Origin: Pseudomonas delhiensis
Lineage (GTDB): Bacteria > Pseudomonadota > Gammaproteobacteria > Pseudomonadales > Pseudomonadaceae
Direction of reading: 5' to 3'
NCBI RefSeq assembly: GCF_900187975.1
Contig: NZ_FZPC01000016.1
Location: forward strand, 62,001-126,000
DNA: 64,000 nucleotides
The translations under genes and the position numbers were made by a program. Below the pieces are notes generated by a model, which worked only from the letters and a program-made list of their open reading frames with translations, searched no databases and had not been told where the DNA came from. Shown here piece after piece: positions 23,341 to 32,419 of this stretch; position 1 is the first letter of the stretch, and each line of letters starts with the position of its first letter.

Positions 23341-24314
23341 CACTTTCCGCACCCGATCCACGCCGCGAACGCCTGCTGCGCCTGGCCCGCCACGCCGCCT
23401 GGCGCCTGCTCGGCGGCCTGCTGGTGTTGTGGGCCGCCGCCAGCCTGACCTTCTTCGCCCTGCGCCTGATGCCCGGCGACCCGGTGCTGGCGATCCTCGG
23501 CGGCCCCAGCGGCAACCCCACGCCCGAAACCATCGCCGAGGCCACCCGCGAATACGGCCTGGACCGGCCCCTGGCGGTGCAGTACGCGATCCACCTGGGC
23601 CACCTGCTGCGCGGCGACCTCGGCACCTCCTACTCGCAGCACCTGCCGGTGACGCGCATCCTCGCCGAGCAGACCGGCGCCACCCTGCAGCTGACCTTCG
23701 CCGCCCTGGCCCTGGCCTGGCTCATGGTGCTGGCCTGGACGCTGCTCAGCGCCGGCCGCCGCCACTGGTTCGGCGGCCTGGCCTCGCTGCTGGAGACCCT
23801 GGCCGCGGCGCTGCCACAGTTCTGGCTGGCGATCCTGCTGCTGGCCGCCTTCGCCTTCGGCCTGCAGTTGTTCCCCCCGGCCGGCAGCGACGGCCTGCGC
23901 AGCCTGGTGCTGCCGGCCCTGGCGCTGGCGGTGCCGCTGGCCGGGTTCATCGGCCAGGTCACCCGCGAGGCCCTGGAGATCACCCTGGAACAGCCCTTCA
24001 TCCTTTCCGCGCGCACCCGCGGCCTGAGCGACCGCGCCGTGCGCTACCGCCACGCCCTGCGCCATTCGGTGCTGCCGGCCATCTCGCTGTCGGGCTGGGC
24101 GCTGGGCGCGCTGCTCAGCGGCTCGGTGGTGGTGGAAGTGATCTTTTCCCGCAAGGGCCTGGGCCGCCAGCTGTTCCAGGCCGTGCAGAGCCAGGACCTG
24201 CCGCTGGTGCTGGGCATCACCCTGGTGGTCGCCGCCGGCTACGTGCTGGCCAACATCCTGGTCGACCTGCTGTACGAGCTGGTCGACCCGCGCCTGCAAA
24301 GGAGTGCGCCATGA
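23337..24314 (+). CDS. ABC importer permease, DppB-like (system 1)
   Basis: A 325-residue inner-membrane protein with six predicted helices. The N-terminal signature LLVLWAAASLTFFALRLMPG followed by DPVLAILGG is the DppB/OppB/NikB start, and the EAA loop, where the ATPase docks, is around ARTRGLSDRAVRYRHALRHS. It pairs with the next gene to form the membrane channel. It contains no cysteine. Its start overlaps the stop of the binding-protein gene by 4 bases, so the genes are translationally coupled. Confidence 0.9.
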   Translation: MTLSAPDPRRERLLRLARHAAWRLLGGLLVLWAAASLTFFALRLMPGDPVLAILGGPSGNPTPETIAEATREYGLDRPLAVQYAIHLGHLLRGDLGTSYSQHLPVTRILAEQTGATLQLTFAALALAWLMVLAWTLLSAGRRHWFGGLASLLETLAAALPQFWLAILLLAAFAFGLQLFPPAGSDGLRSLVLPALALAVPLAGFIGQVTREALEITLEQPFILSARTRGLSDRAVRYRHALRHSVLPAISLSGWALGALLSGSVVVEVIFSRKGLGRQLFQAVQSQDLPLVLGITLVVAAGYVLANILVDLLYELVDPRLQRSAP

Positions 24315-25168
24315 GCGAACTGGCCCCGCCCCTCGAGCTGCCCCTGGCGCCACGCCGCCAGGCCCGCCCGCTACCCTGGCCAGCGCTGCTGGCCACGACC
24401 TTCCTGGCGCTGCTGGTGGCCGCGGCGCTGTTCCCGCAGCTGTTCGCCCACGGCGACCCGCTGGCCATCCAGCCGCGCGAGGCGTTCAGCGCGCCGGGCT
24501 GGGCCCACTGGTTCGGCACCGACCAGTCCGGCCGCGACATCTACGCGCGGGTCATCCACGGTGCGCGCCAGTCGCTGACCATCGGCCTGGCCGCCACCGC
24601 CCTGGCGATGAGCATCGCCATCGGCCTGGGGCTGGCGGCAGGGTTGGCCGGCGGCGCCGTGGACCGCGGCATCGGCTGGCTGCTGGAAGTGCTGTTCGCC
24701 TTCCCCAGCCTGATCCTCGCCCTGCTCTTCGTCGCCATCTTCGGTAGCGGCATCGGCCCGCTGATCGTCGCCACCGGCATCGGCAGCGCGCCGGGCTACG
24801 CGCGCATGGTCCGCGGCCAGGTGCTGGCGGTGCGCGGCGCCGGCTACATCGAGGCGGCCCGGGCGCTGGGCCACGGCCCCTGGCGCACCATCGTCCGGCA
24901 GATACTGCCCAACGCCATGCGCCCGCTGATCGTCACCCTGACCATGGGCGTGGGCCACGCCATCGTCTGGGCCTCGGCGCTGAGCTTCCTCGGCCTGGGC
25001 GCGCGGCCGCCGGCGCCGGAATGGGGGACCATGCTGTCCATGGGCCGCGACTTCATCGTCAACGCCTGGTGGCTGACCTTCTTCCCCGGCCTGTTCATCG
25101 TCCTCACCACCCTGTCGACCACGGTCGCCGGGCGCTACCTGCAACGACGCCTGGAGGGCCGCCGCTGA
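24311..25168 (+). CDS. ABC importer permease, DppC-like (system 1)
   Basis: A 285-residue second permease. The first periplasmic segment carries the DppC signature HWFGTDQSGRDIYARVIHGA, and the EAA-type loop reads YIEAARALGHGPWRTIVRQI. Six helices are predicted. A longer upstream frame is an out-of-context extension; the ATG at 24311 overlaps the previous stop by 4 bases (ATGA). It is followed with a 1-base overlap by the ATPase gene. It completes a four-gene operon that is not interrupted by enzyme genes, unlike system 2. Confidence 0.9.
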   Translation: MSELAPPLELPLAPRRQARPLPWPALLATTFLALLVAAALFPQLFAHGDPLAIQPREAFSAPGWAHWFGTDQSGRDIYARVIHGARQSLTIGLAATALAMSIAIGLGLAAGLAGGAVDRGIGWLLEVLFAFPSLILALLFVAIFGSGIGPLIVATGIGSAPGYARMVRGQVLAVRGAGYIEAARALGHGPWRTIVRQILPNAMRPLIVTLTMGVGHAIVWASALSFLGLGARPPAPEWGTMLSMGRDFIVNAWWLTFFPGLFIVLTTLSTTVAGRYLQRRLEGRR

Positions 25169-26880
25169 TGCCGCGCCAACCGCTGATAGTCGAAGACCTG
25201 TCCGTGCATTTCGGCGAGCACCGCGTGCTCGACCGCCTGTCCTTCACCCTGCAGCCAGGCCGCGCGCTGGCCCTGGTCGGCGAGTCCGGCTCGGGCAAGA
25301 GCGTGCTGGCGCGCAGCCTGGTCGGCCTGGCCGGGGTTGGCGCGCGCGTCCAGGCGCGGCGCCTGGAATACGCCGGGCGCGACCTGCTGGCCCTGGACGA
25401 GCGGCGCTGGCGCGAGCTGCGTGGCCGCGAGATCGGCTTCGTGCTGCAGGATGCCCTGGTGTCGCTGGACCCGCTGCGCCCGGTGGGCCAGGAAATCCTC
25501 GAAGTGCTCGCCACCCACCGCTGGGGCGACCGCCACAGCCGCCAGCAGCGGGTGCTGGAGCTGCTGGAGAAGGTCGGCGTGCCGGAACCGGCGCTGCGCG
25601 CCCGGCAGCGTTCCGAGCAACTCTCCGGCGGCCTGCGCCAGCGCGCGCTGATCGCCAGCGCCCTGGCCCTGGACCCGGGCCTGGTGATCGCCGACGAACC
25701 GACCACCGCCCTGGACGCCACCGTGCAGGCGCAGATCCTCGGCGTGCTGCAGCAGGTCAAGGAGCGCGGCGACTCGCTGCTGCTGATCAGCCACGACCTG
25801 GCGGTGGTCGCCCAGCTCGCCGACGAGGTGCTGGTGCTGCGCCACGGCGAGGTGGTGGAACAGGGCCCGATCGAGCAGATCCTCCACGCCCCGCGCCACC
25901 CGTACACCCGCAGCCTGCTGGAGGCGATCCCCGCCAACCGCCCGCGCGGCACCCGGCTGACGCCCGGCGCGGCGCCGGCCGCACGCCGCGAGGCTGCCGC
26001 GCAACCCGAGGTGCTGCTGGAGGCCCGCGGCCTGGGCAAGCGCTATCGCGGCCCCGACCAGCAGTGGCGACAGGTGCTCGACGACGTCAGCTTCCGCCTG
26101 CACGCCGGGCGCACCCTGGGCATCGTCGGCGAATCCGGCTCGGGCAAGAGCACCGCCGCGCGCATCGCCCTCGGCCTGCTGGAGCCGGACGCCGGCAGCG
26201 TCGAATTCGCCGGCCAGCCCTGGAACGCCGCGCCCGCGCAACGCGTGAGCGAGCGCGAACGGCGCCCGCGGCGACGCGACATCAGCGTGATCTACCAGGA
26301 CCCGCTGAGCTCCTTCGACCCGCGCTGGAGCGTCGGCCAGGTGCTCGACGACGCACTCCAGGCCGGCGGCCTGGACGCCGCCCTGCGCCCGGCGCGCATC
26401 GCCGAACTGCTGCGCCAGGTGCGCCTGCCGGCGGAACTGGCGCAGCGCCGCCCGCTGCAGCTCTCCGGCGGGCAGCGGCAACGGGTGGCCATCGCCCGCG
26501 CCCTGGCCAGCCAGCCGAAGGTGATCATCTGCGACGAGCCGGTGTCGGCGCTGGACGTCTCGGTGCAGGCCCAGGTGCTCGACCTGCTGGCCGACCTGCA
26601 GGACGAGCTGGGCCTGGCCTACCTGTTCATCTCCCACGACCTGGGGGTGATTCGCCACCTCAGCGACGAGGTGCTGGTGATGCTGCAGGGCAAGGTCGTC
26701 GAATCCGGCCCCACCGAAGCGCTGCTGCAGGCCCCGCAACACCCCTACACCCGGCGCCTGCTGGCCTCGGTGCCGCAGCTGCCGGCCGAGGGCCGCCCGC
26801 TGCCGCCACGCCTGGCGCCCGCCAGCGTCGACCTGGCGCCGCCGTTCGAGGAGCGCTGGCTGTGGGGGCTGGCGGTCTGA
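25168..26880 (+). CDS. Fused ABC importer ATPase with two nucleotide-binding domains (system 1)
   Basis: The 570-residue protein joins DppD-like and DppF-like ATPases in one chain. Each half has a Walker A GESGSGKS (about residues 38-45 and 321-328). The signature motifs differ: LSGGLRQRALIAS in the first half and the canonical LSGGQRQRVAIARA in the second. Walker B is VIADEPTTALD and IICDEPVSALD. Both halves have the C-terminal oligopeptide-transporter extension (HPYTRSLLEAIP and HPYTRRLLASVP). ATP hydrolysis here drives uptake. The start overlaps the permease stop by one base. It is the last gene of the operon. Confidence 0.92.
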   Translation: MPRQPLIVEDLSVHFGEHRVLDRLSFTLQPGRALALVGESGSGKSVLARSLVGLAGVGARVQARRLEYAGRDLLALDERRWRELRGREIGFVLQDALVSLDPLRPVGQEILEVLATHRWGDRHSRQQRVLELLEKVGVPEPALRARQRSEQLSGGLRQRALIASALALDPGLVIADEPTTALDATVQAQILGVLQQVKERGDSLLLISHDLAVVAQLADEVLVLRHGEVVEQGPIEQILHAPRHPYTRSLLEAIPANRPRGTRLTPGAAPAARREAAAQPEVLLEARGLGKRYRGPDQQWRQVLDDVSFRLHAGRTLGIVGESGSGKSTAARIALGLLEPDAGSVEFAGQPWNAAPAQRVSERERRPRRRDISVIYQDPLSSFDPRWSVGQVLDDALQAGGLDAALRPARIAELLRQVRLPAELAQRRPLQLSGGQRQRVAIARALASQPKVIICDEPVSALDVSVQAQVLDLLADLQDELGLAYLFISHDLGVIRHLSDEVLVMLQGKVVESGPTEALLQAPQHPYTRRLLASVPQLPAEGRPLPPRLAPASVDLAPPFEERWLWGLAV

Positions 26881-26908
26881 AGGGCGCGCGGGGGCGGGCA
26901 CTGCTGTT

Positions 26909-27189
26909 GTAGGAGCGAGCTTGCTCGCGAACGGGGTTTGCCGGTCGGAGGCGGTGCCTGTCCTGAAGAGCACCCTCTCCCTAACCCTCTCCCTGAAGGG
27001 AGAGGGGACTGTCCTCTGCCTGCCGAGGCCTCCGCGTAATCCTGTAGCTTCCGGCTAACGCCTGACTTCTCAGCCATGCCGAACGGCCCCCTCTCCCGCT
27101 TGCGGGAGAGGGCTGGGGAGAGGGTACGGCGTCAACCTCCCACGCCAGCCCCACCGGCTGAAGCCGTTCGCGAGCAAGCTCGCTCCTAC
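26909..27189. repeat. Composite palindromic repeat, left copy
   Basis: The 281-base unit has outer inverted arms GTAGGAGCGAGCTTGCTCGC (26909) and its complement ending at 27189. Inside are two CCCTCTCCC/GGGAGAGGG hairpins (about 26967-27005 and 27089-27118) joined by a stretch with CCGGCTAACGC. The same order of parts, at almost the same length, is found at 46321-46603. These two copies bracket the 27.4-46.3 kb gene block. This explains the first half of the 575-base gap before the TonB receptor gene. Confidence 0.85.
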
Positions 27190-27284
27190 GAAAAAACACC
27201 CCAACTTTCCCCGCCCGGCGCAATACAACTTTCCGCCATCCAACATCACGTTATTTGCATATAACCCAAGCACTGCGCACAAAC

Positions 27285-27310
27285 CAACAGAACATCAGCA
27301 CCTGTTGATC
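27285..27310 (+). promoter_or_regulatory. Candidate SfnR enhancer site upstream of TonB receptor 2
   Basis: CAACAG (27285-27290) and CTGTTG (27302-27307) form an inverted repeat with 11 bases between; CTGTTGATC and GAACATC are the same words found in the 21.4-kb control region. The element lies about 70 bases before the sigma54-type promoter, a usual distance for an enhancer-binding protein. The surrounding DNA (27200-27455) is clearly AT-rich. Confidence 0.5.
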
Positions 27311-27374
27311 CAGCGCAAGCAGACAGAAAATTCAAACAAACTACAACTCATTGAATTTAAACAAATTATTGAAT

Positions 27375-27390
27375 TGGCACGACTTCTGCT
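27375..27390 (+). promoter_or_regulatory. Sigma54-type promoter of the 27.4-46.3 kb operon
   Basis: TTGGCACGACTTCTGC matches the consensus TTGGCACG-N4-TTGC at nearly every position, with GG-N10-GC spacing. It lies 66 bases before the TTG start of the receptor gene. This is the best sigma54 site in the window. Confidence 0.85.
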
Positions 27391-27455
27391 CAAGTAGAAA
27401 CGGAGCATGACTATACGAATAGAAAGCTGAACATCTTGTCTATCCCACGAGGACT

Positions 27456-29639
27456 TTGAAGTTGGCTGTTAATTATGTTGGGGGTGAATGGGGGAAACTT
27501 GCCTTGGCGATCCGTCGGGCAACGTTCTGGTCGGCAAGCATAGGTTCGGCGGTATTGCTGGTGGGGAGCCAGGCAATGGCCGAAACGTCGGGCGGCGACG
27601 CCAGCGACGGCGACAAGCAAAGCAGCGGCACCCGCCTGCAGACGGTGGTGGTGCAGGCGCAGAAGGAAAGCCCGGTGGAGGCGGCGCGCAGCCAGCTCGC
27701 CGACGTCCCCGGCGGCGTCAGCGTGGTGGACAGCGAGCAGCTCTCCAAGGGCCGCACCGCCAACCTGCAGGACACCCTGGCCTACCAGCCCGGCGTGTTC
27801 GTGCAGTCCACCGGCGGCAACGACGCGGCGAAGATTTCCATCCGCGGTTCGGGCGCCAACACCTCGCCGGGCTACTTCCGCGAGGGCATCAAGTTCCTCT
27901 TCGACGGCCTGCCGCTGACCGGCCCGGGGGGCACGCCCTACGAGTTCCTCAACGGCTCGGGGGTGAACTACACCGAGATCCTGCGCGGCGCCAACGCCTT
28001 CCAGTACGGCGCACTGACGCTCGGCGGCGCGGTGAACTTCGTCAACCAGACCGGCTACACCGCGCCCGGCACCCGCCTGCGGGTGGAGGCCGGCAGCTAT
28101 GGCTACCAGAAGGAAGTGCTGAGCGCCGGCGGCGTGGCCGGCGGCTTCGACTACTACGCCAACGTCGACAACTACCGCAACGACGGCTACCGCGACTACA
28201 GCCTGTCGAAGAGCCAGGGCGTGGTGCTCAACCTCGGCTACAGCTTCAACCCGAAGCTGCAGACGCGCCTGCTGGTGCGCTACCGCGACGAGTACCACAA
28301 CGACCCCAGCGCCATCACCCTCAAGCAGCTCAAGCACGACCCGGACAAGGCCAGCTCCACCGCCGCCAGCAGCGGCGCCGGCAGCCGCCGGCCGGGCAGC
28401 ACCTGGGTCGGCAGCAAGACCACCTATACCTTCGACGACGACGCCAAGCTGGACGTCGGCCTGGTCTACTACGACTACCCGCACAACAACAGCCCGGACA
28501 GCCCGACCAACCCCAGCTACTGGGACTGGCACGACCTGAGCTTCGTCCTCAACTACTCGCGCACCGACCAGTGGTTCGGCCATGAAAGCCGCTCCAGCGC
28601 GGCCTTCACCTCCACCGAACACCTCAAGGGCGGAGTCGACTCGACACGGGCCAACAAGCAGCCGGTGAAGGTAGTGGACTACGGCTCGTCCTTCGACCAT
28701 GTCTTCTCCTTCGGCAACGACCTCGAGCTGACCGAGGACCTCTGGCTGACCACCGGCCTGTCCTTCATCAACGTGCGCCGCAGCACCGACATCAAGTACG
28801 TGAACACCGCCAACACCAGCGGCTACCCGAGCAAGGACACCTACGAGAACTGGAGCGCCGCGCCGCGCATCGGCCTGCGCTACCAGTTGACCCCGGACCT
28901 GCAGCTGTTCGGCAACTTCAGCCGTTCCATCGACCCGCCGGCGTCCTGGCAGTACTCCAACTCGGCGGCCGCCACGCCTTTCGTCAAGCCGCTGGTGGAA
29001 CAGAAGGCCAACACCCTGGAAGTCGGCATCAAGGGCTCCCACGGCATCTTCGACGGCAGCCTGGCGCTGTACCGCTCGTGGATCCGCGACGAGCTGCTGA
29101 ACGTGCAGATCATTCCCGCCACCGCCACCACCGCCGCGGTCACCTCGGCCTTCAACGCCGAGAGCCCGACCATCCACCAGGGCGTCGAGGCCGGGCTGAA
29201 CACCCTGCTCTGGGAGAACAGCGTCGGCGAGAAGATCAGCTGGCGCCAGGCGTACACCTACAACGACTTCTACTACCGCCACGACGACACCTTCGGCGAC
29301 AACCAACTGCCGGGCATTCCCAAGCACGTCTACCAGGGCGAGCTGCAGTACCAGCACCCCAGCGGCTTCTATGGCGGCGTCAACGTGACCTCCGCCTCGC
29401 GCACCGCGGTGGACTACGCCAACAGCTTCTACGCCCCCTCCTACACCATCTTCGGTGCGGGGGTCGGCTACGAGGCACCGAAGAAGGACTGGAAGGTCTC
29501 CCTCGACCTCAAGAACCTCGCCAACGAGAAGTACGTGACCGCCGTGTCGCCGCAGTACGACGCCAAGGGCAAGGACGTCGCCGCCCTCTACCCGGGCGAC
29601 GGCATCGGCGCCTACGTCGGCCTCGAACTGCGCTACTGA
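27456..29639 (+). CDS. TonB-dependent outer-membrane receptor (paralogue 2), sulfur-free mature protein
   Basis: A 727-residue receptor. It appears to start with TTG at 27456 behind CGAGG; the signal peptide ends near GSQAMA. TonB-box-like LQTVVVQAQ is followed by the plug (KISIRGSGANTSPGYF, NYTEILRGANAFQYGALTLG) and a barrel ending in Tyr (GAYVGLELRY). In the roughly 685 residues after the signal peptide I find neither cysteine nor methionine. This is the signature of proteins synthesised under sulfur limitation. It is the first gene of a long operon with a sigma54-type promoter. Its ligand is probably an organosulfur compound, perhaps the substrate of the enzymes downstream; that is inference. 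Confidence 0.92.
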   Translation: MKLAVNYVGGEWGKLALAIRRATFWSASIGSAVLLVGSQAMAETSGGDASDGDKQSSGTRLQTVVVQAQKESPVEAARSQLADVPGGVSVVDSEQLSKGRTANLQDTLAYQPGVFVQSTGGNDAAKISIRGSGANTSPGYFREGIKFLFDGLPLTGPGGTPYEFLNGSGVNYTEILRGANAFQYGALTLGGAVNFVNQTGYTAPGTRLRVEAGSYGYQKEVLSAGGVAGGFDYYANVDNYRNDGYRDYSLSKSQGVVLNLGYSFNPKLQTRLLVRYRDEYHNDPSAITLKQLKHDPDKASSTAASSGAGSRRPGSTWVGSKTTYTFDDDAKLDVGLVYYDYPHNNSPDSPTNPSYWDWHDLSFVLNYSRTDQWFGHESRSSAAFTSTEHLKGGVDSTRANKQPVKVVDYGSSFDHVFSFGNDLELTEDLWLTTGLSFINVRRSTDIKYVNTANTSGYPSKDTYENWSAAPRIGLRYQLTPDLQLFGNFSRSIDPPASWQYSNSAAATPFVKPLVEQKANTLEVGIKGSHGIFDGSLALYRSWIRDELLNVQIIPATATTAAVTSAFNAESPTIHQGVEAGLNTLLWENSVGEKISWRQAYTYNDFYYRHDDTFGDNQLPGIPKHVYQGELQYQHPSGFYGGVNVTSASRTAVDYANSFYAPSYTIFGAGVGYEAPKKDWKVSLDLKNLANEKYVTAVSPQYDAKGKDVAALYPGDGIGAYVGLELRY

Positions 29640-29644
29640 CCGGC

Positions 29645-29669
29645 CGCGCCGCCCGACCGGGGCGGCGCG
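29645..29669 (+). other. Hairpin in the gap between receptor and binding-protein genes
   Basis: CGCGCCGCCC-GACCG-GGGCGGCGCG gives a 10-bp stem 5 bases after the receptor stop. With no T-tract it is more likely an attenuator or a stabilising end that keeps receptor mRNA more abundant than the downstream message. No other promoter is evident in the 129-base gap. Confidence 0.5.
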
Positions 29670-29768
29670 CACTGACGCGGGCGGTGCGATCCGCCGCCCG
29701 CCTGGCAACAGGACCCCGTAGATGCCATCGACACTGCAAGCCCCACCGGCCGCCTCGCGGAGGCCGGC

Positions 29769-31490
29769 ATGATCGACAGACTCCTGCCCCTGGCGGCCGG
29801 CGCCCTGCTGGCCGCCGTTCTGGCCGGCTGCTCGCCGGCCGCCGACGACACACCCGGCGCCAGCGGCGCCGCCCTCGACACCGGCACCCTCAAGGACGGC
29901 CAGCTCAGCTACCCGGCCGAGGACTTCCACGAGCAGGCCCCCGGCAAGCCCGGCGGCACCCTGCGCGCCACCGCGGCGCTGGACACCTACTCCTTCGACA
30001 TCCACGCGCTGTCCCACGGCAACGTGCAGTGGCTGGGGCGCATCCTCTACGACTGCCTGGTGTACCAGGACGAACAGGGCAAGGTGTCGCCCTGGCTGGC
30101 CAGGTCCTGGGAGATTTCCCCCGACGGCCTGACCTACACCTTCCACCTGCGCGACGACGTCAGCTTCAGCGACGGCACGAAATTCAACGCCGAGGCCGTG
30201 CGCATCAACCTCGAACACATGCGCGACCCGGCGACCAAGTCGCCGCTGGCCGCGGCCTACATCGCGCCCTACCAGTCGGGCAAGGTGCTCGACGAGTACA
30301 CCTTCCAGGCCACCCTGCGCGAACCCTACTCGCCCTTCCTCGACGTGCTGGCGCAGTCCTGGCTGGGGATGATCTCGCCGAAGCAGATCCTCGAAGACCC
30401 GAAATCCATCGCCGCCCACCCGGTGGGCTCCGGCCCCTTCGTGCTGGAAAGCTACACCCGCGACCAGGGCGCCGCCTTCGTCCGCCGCGCCGGCTACCAC
30501 TGGGCGCCGCCGGTGCTGCGGCACCAGGGCCCGGCCTACCTGGAGCGCCTGGAGCTGAGCTTCGTGCCCGAGGCGCTGATCCGCTACAGCTCGCTGGTCT
30601 CCGGGCAGTACGACTTCACCCTGGACGCGCCGACGCAGAACGCCCAGGCCATCCGCAAGGACCCGCAACTGGTGCTGCGCAGCCGCATCCGCAAGGGCAA
30701 CCCGGTGCGCAGCCTGACCTTCAACGTCGAGCGCTTCCCCTTCGACGACGTGCGCGTGCGCAAGGCCCTGGCCCGCGCCATCGACCGCGACGGCCTGGCC
30801 TGGATCACCGGCTTCGGCGAGTTCCAGGTCAAGGCCGACTTCCTCGCCGCCAACACCCGCTTCTACGACCCGGCCTGGCGCGACGCGCTGAGCTACGACG
30901 TGGCCGCGGCCGGCGCCCTGCTCGACGAGGCCGGCTGGACCGGGCGCGATGCCGGGGGCTACCGCACCCGCGACGGCCAGCGCCTGGCCGCCACCCTGCT
31001 GATGATCGACAGCCCGGCGCTGCCGGCGAGCGTGGCGGTGGCCATGCAGGCCGACGCGAAGAAGGTCGGCATCGACCTGGGCCTGCGCGTGCTGCCCCAG
31101 GCCCAGGTCAACGACCTGCGCTACGCCGGCGACTACCAGGCGCTGGTGGGCGGCTACTGGCACACCAACACCCCGGACGGGCTGTACATCCTCTACCACA
31201 GCAACTCCATCGCCACGCCGAAGCTGATCGGGCAGAACAGCGCGCGCCTGCGCGACGCCCAGCTCGACGACCTGCTCGCCCGCGCCCGCCGCAGCACCGA
31301 CGCCGCCGAGCAGCAGCGCCTGTACAGCGCCGCCCAGCAGCGCCTCACCGAGGTGGTGCCGGCGGTGCCGGTGTACGAAAGCCAGCTGACCATCGCCTAC
31401 CGCCGCAACGTCAAGGGCGTGGTGTTCGACAGCTCGCACAACGTGCCCTTCTTCACCAGCGTCTGGCTGGACCGGGAGCCGCAACCATGA
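29769..31490 (+). CDS. Periplasmic substrate-binding lipoprotein (system 2)
   Basis: A 573-residue family-5 solute-binding protein. The lipoprotein signal is clear (MIDRLLPLAAGALLAAVLAG then Cys). Family motifs are WEISPDGLTYTFHLRDDVSF, SDGTKF and GYHWAPP. It is closely similar in pattern to the protein at 21688. Besides the lipidated cysteine it has one Cys and few Met, again sulfur-poor for its size. GGAGG lies about 5 bases before the ATG. The gene overlaps the following permease gene by 4 bases. It would bind the ligand delivered by the TonB receptor. Confidence 0.9.
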   Translation: MIDRLLPLAAGALLAAVLAGCSPAADDTPGASGAALDTGTLKDGQLSYPAEDFHEQAPGKPGGTLRATAALDTYSFDIHALSHGNVQWLGRILYDCLVYQDEQGKVSPWLARSWEISPDGLTYTFHLRDDVSFSDGTKFNAEAVRINLEHMRDPATKSPLAAAYIAPYQSGKVLDEYTFQATLREPYSPFLDVLAQSWLGMISPKQILEDPKSIAAHPVGSGPFVLESYTRDQGAAFVRRAGYHWAPPVLRHQGPAYLERLELSFVPEALIRYSSLVSGQYDFTLDAPTQNAQAIRKDPQLVLRSRIRKGNPVRSLTFNVERFPFDDVRVRKALARAIDRDGLAWITGFGEFQVKADFLAANTRFYDPAWRDALSYDVAAAGALLDEAGWTGRDAGGYRTRDGQRLAATLLMIDSPALPASVAVAMQADAKKVGIDLGLRVLPQAQVNDLRYAGDYQALVGGYWHTNTPDGLYILYHSNSIATPKLIGQNSARLRDAQLDDLLARARRSTDAAEQQRLYSAAQQRLTEVVPAVPVYESQLTIAYRRNVKGVVFDSSHNVPFFTSVWLDREPQP

Positions 31491-32419
31491 AAGCCCTGCG
31501 CCGCGTGCTCTGGCGTTTCCTCGGCGGCCTGGCGGTGCTCTGGGGCGCCGCCAGCCTGACCTTCGTCGCCCTCAACGTCAGCGGCGGCGACCCGGCCCTG
31601 GCGATCCTCGGCGGGCCCGACGCCATGCCCACCGCCGAGGCCATCGCCCAGGTGCGCCGCGACTACGGCCTGGACCAGCCGCTGCCGGTGCAGTACACCC
31701 ACTACCTGGGGCGCCTGGTCCAGGGCGACCTGGGCGAGTCCTACCGCCTGCGCATCCCGGTTGCCCAGGCCATCGCCGGGCAGATCGGCGCCACCGCCCA
31801 GTTGGCCCTGTGGGCGGCGCTGGCGGCGGTGCTGCTGGCGGTGGCCGCGGCGGTGCTGACCGCCAACCGCGCGCCCTGGGTCCGCGGCCTGGCCTCCGGC
31901 GGCGAACTGCTGCTGTCGTCCATGCCCAGCTTCGTGCTCGGCATCCTCCTGCTGCTGGTGTTCTCCTTCCAGCTGCACTGGCTGCCGCCTACCGGCTCGC
32001 GGGGCTGGAAGAGCCTGGTGCTGCCGATCCTCACCCTGGCCCTGCCGGTGGCCGCGGTGCTGGCCCAGGTGCTGCGCCAGGAGCTGGAGGAAATCCTCGA
32101 GCAGCCCTTCATCGCCATGGCCCGCGCCCGCGGCCTGTCCGAGGCCGGCGTGCGCCTGGGCCACGCCCTGCGCCATGCGCTGACGCCGCTGATCACCCTG
32201 TCCGGCTTCGTCTTCGCCGCGTTGCTGGGCGGCGCGGTGATCGCCGAGAACCTGTTCGCCCGCCAGGGCATCGGCCGCCTGATGCTCAACGCGGTGAACG
32301 ACAAGGACGTGCCCGTGGTGCTCGGCATCACCCTGCTGGCGGCGTTGATCTACGTGCTGGTGAACCTGGCCGTGGACCTGCTCAACGCCCTGGTCGACCC
32401 GCGGGTGAGCGAGGCATGA
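31487..32419 (+). CDS. ABC importer permease, DppB-like (system 2)
   Basis: A 310-residue, six-helix permease beginning MKALRRVLWRFLGGLAVLWG and continuing with ASLTFVALNVSGGDPALAIL, close to the system 1 permease at 23337. The cytoplasmic ATPase-docking loop is ARARGLSEAGVRLGHALRHA. It has no cysteine. It overlaps the binding-protein gene and the following flavoprotein gene by 4 bases each. Its partner permease is not next but lies 3.8 kb downstream at 36236, after three enzyme genes. Confidence 0.9.
   Translation: MKALRRVLWRFLGGLAVLWGAASLTFVALNVSGGDPALAILGGPDAMPTAEAIAQVRRDYGLDQPLPVQYTHYLGRLVQGDLGESYRLRIPVAQAIAGQIGATAQLALWAALAAVLLAVAAAVLTANRAPWVRGLASGGELLLSSMPSFVLGILLLLVFSFQLHWLPPTGSRGWKSLVLPILTLALPVAAVLAQVLRQELEEILEQPFIAMARARGLSEAGVRLGHALRHALTPLITLSGFVFAALLGGAVIAENLFARQGIGRLMLNAVNDKDVPVVLGITLLAALIYVLVNLAVDLLNALVDPRVSEA

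Noticed and set aside
27411-31484. A 1357-codon frame antisense to the receptor and binding-protein genes
   Set aside because: Its translation is a string of low-complexity Gly/Ala/Val/Arg/His residues without any domain. It mirrors real genes on the other strand that have clear motifs; GC-rich third positions produce such frames.
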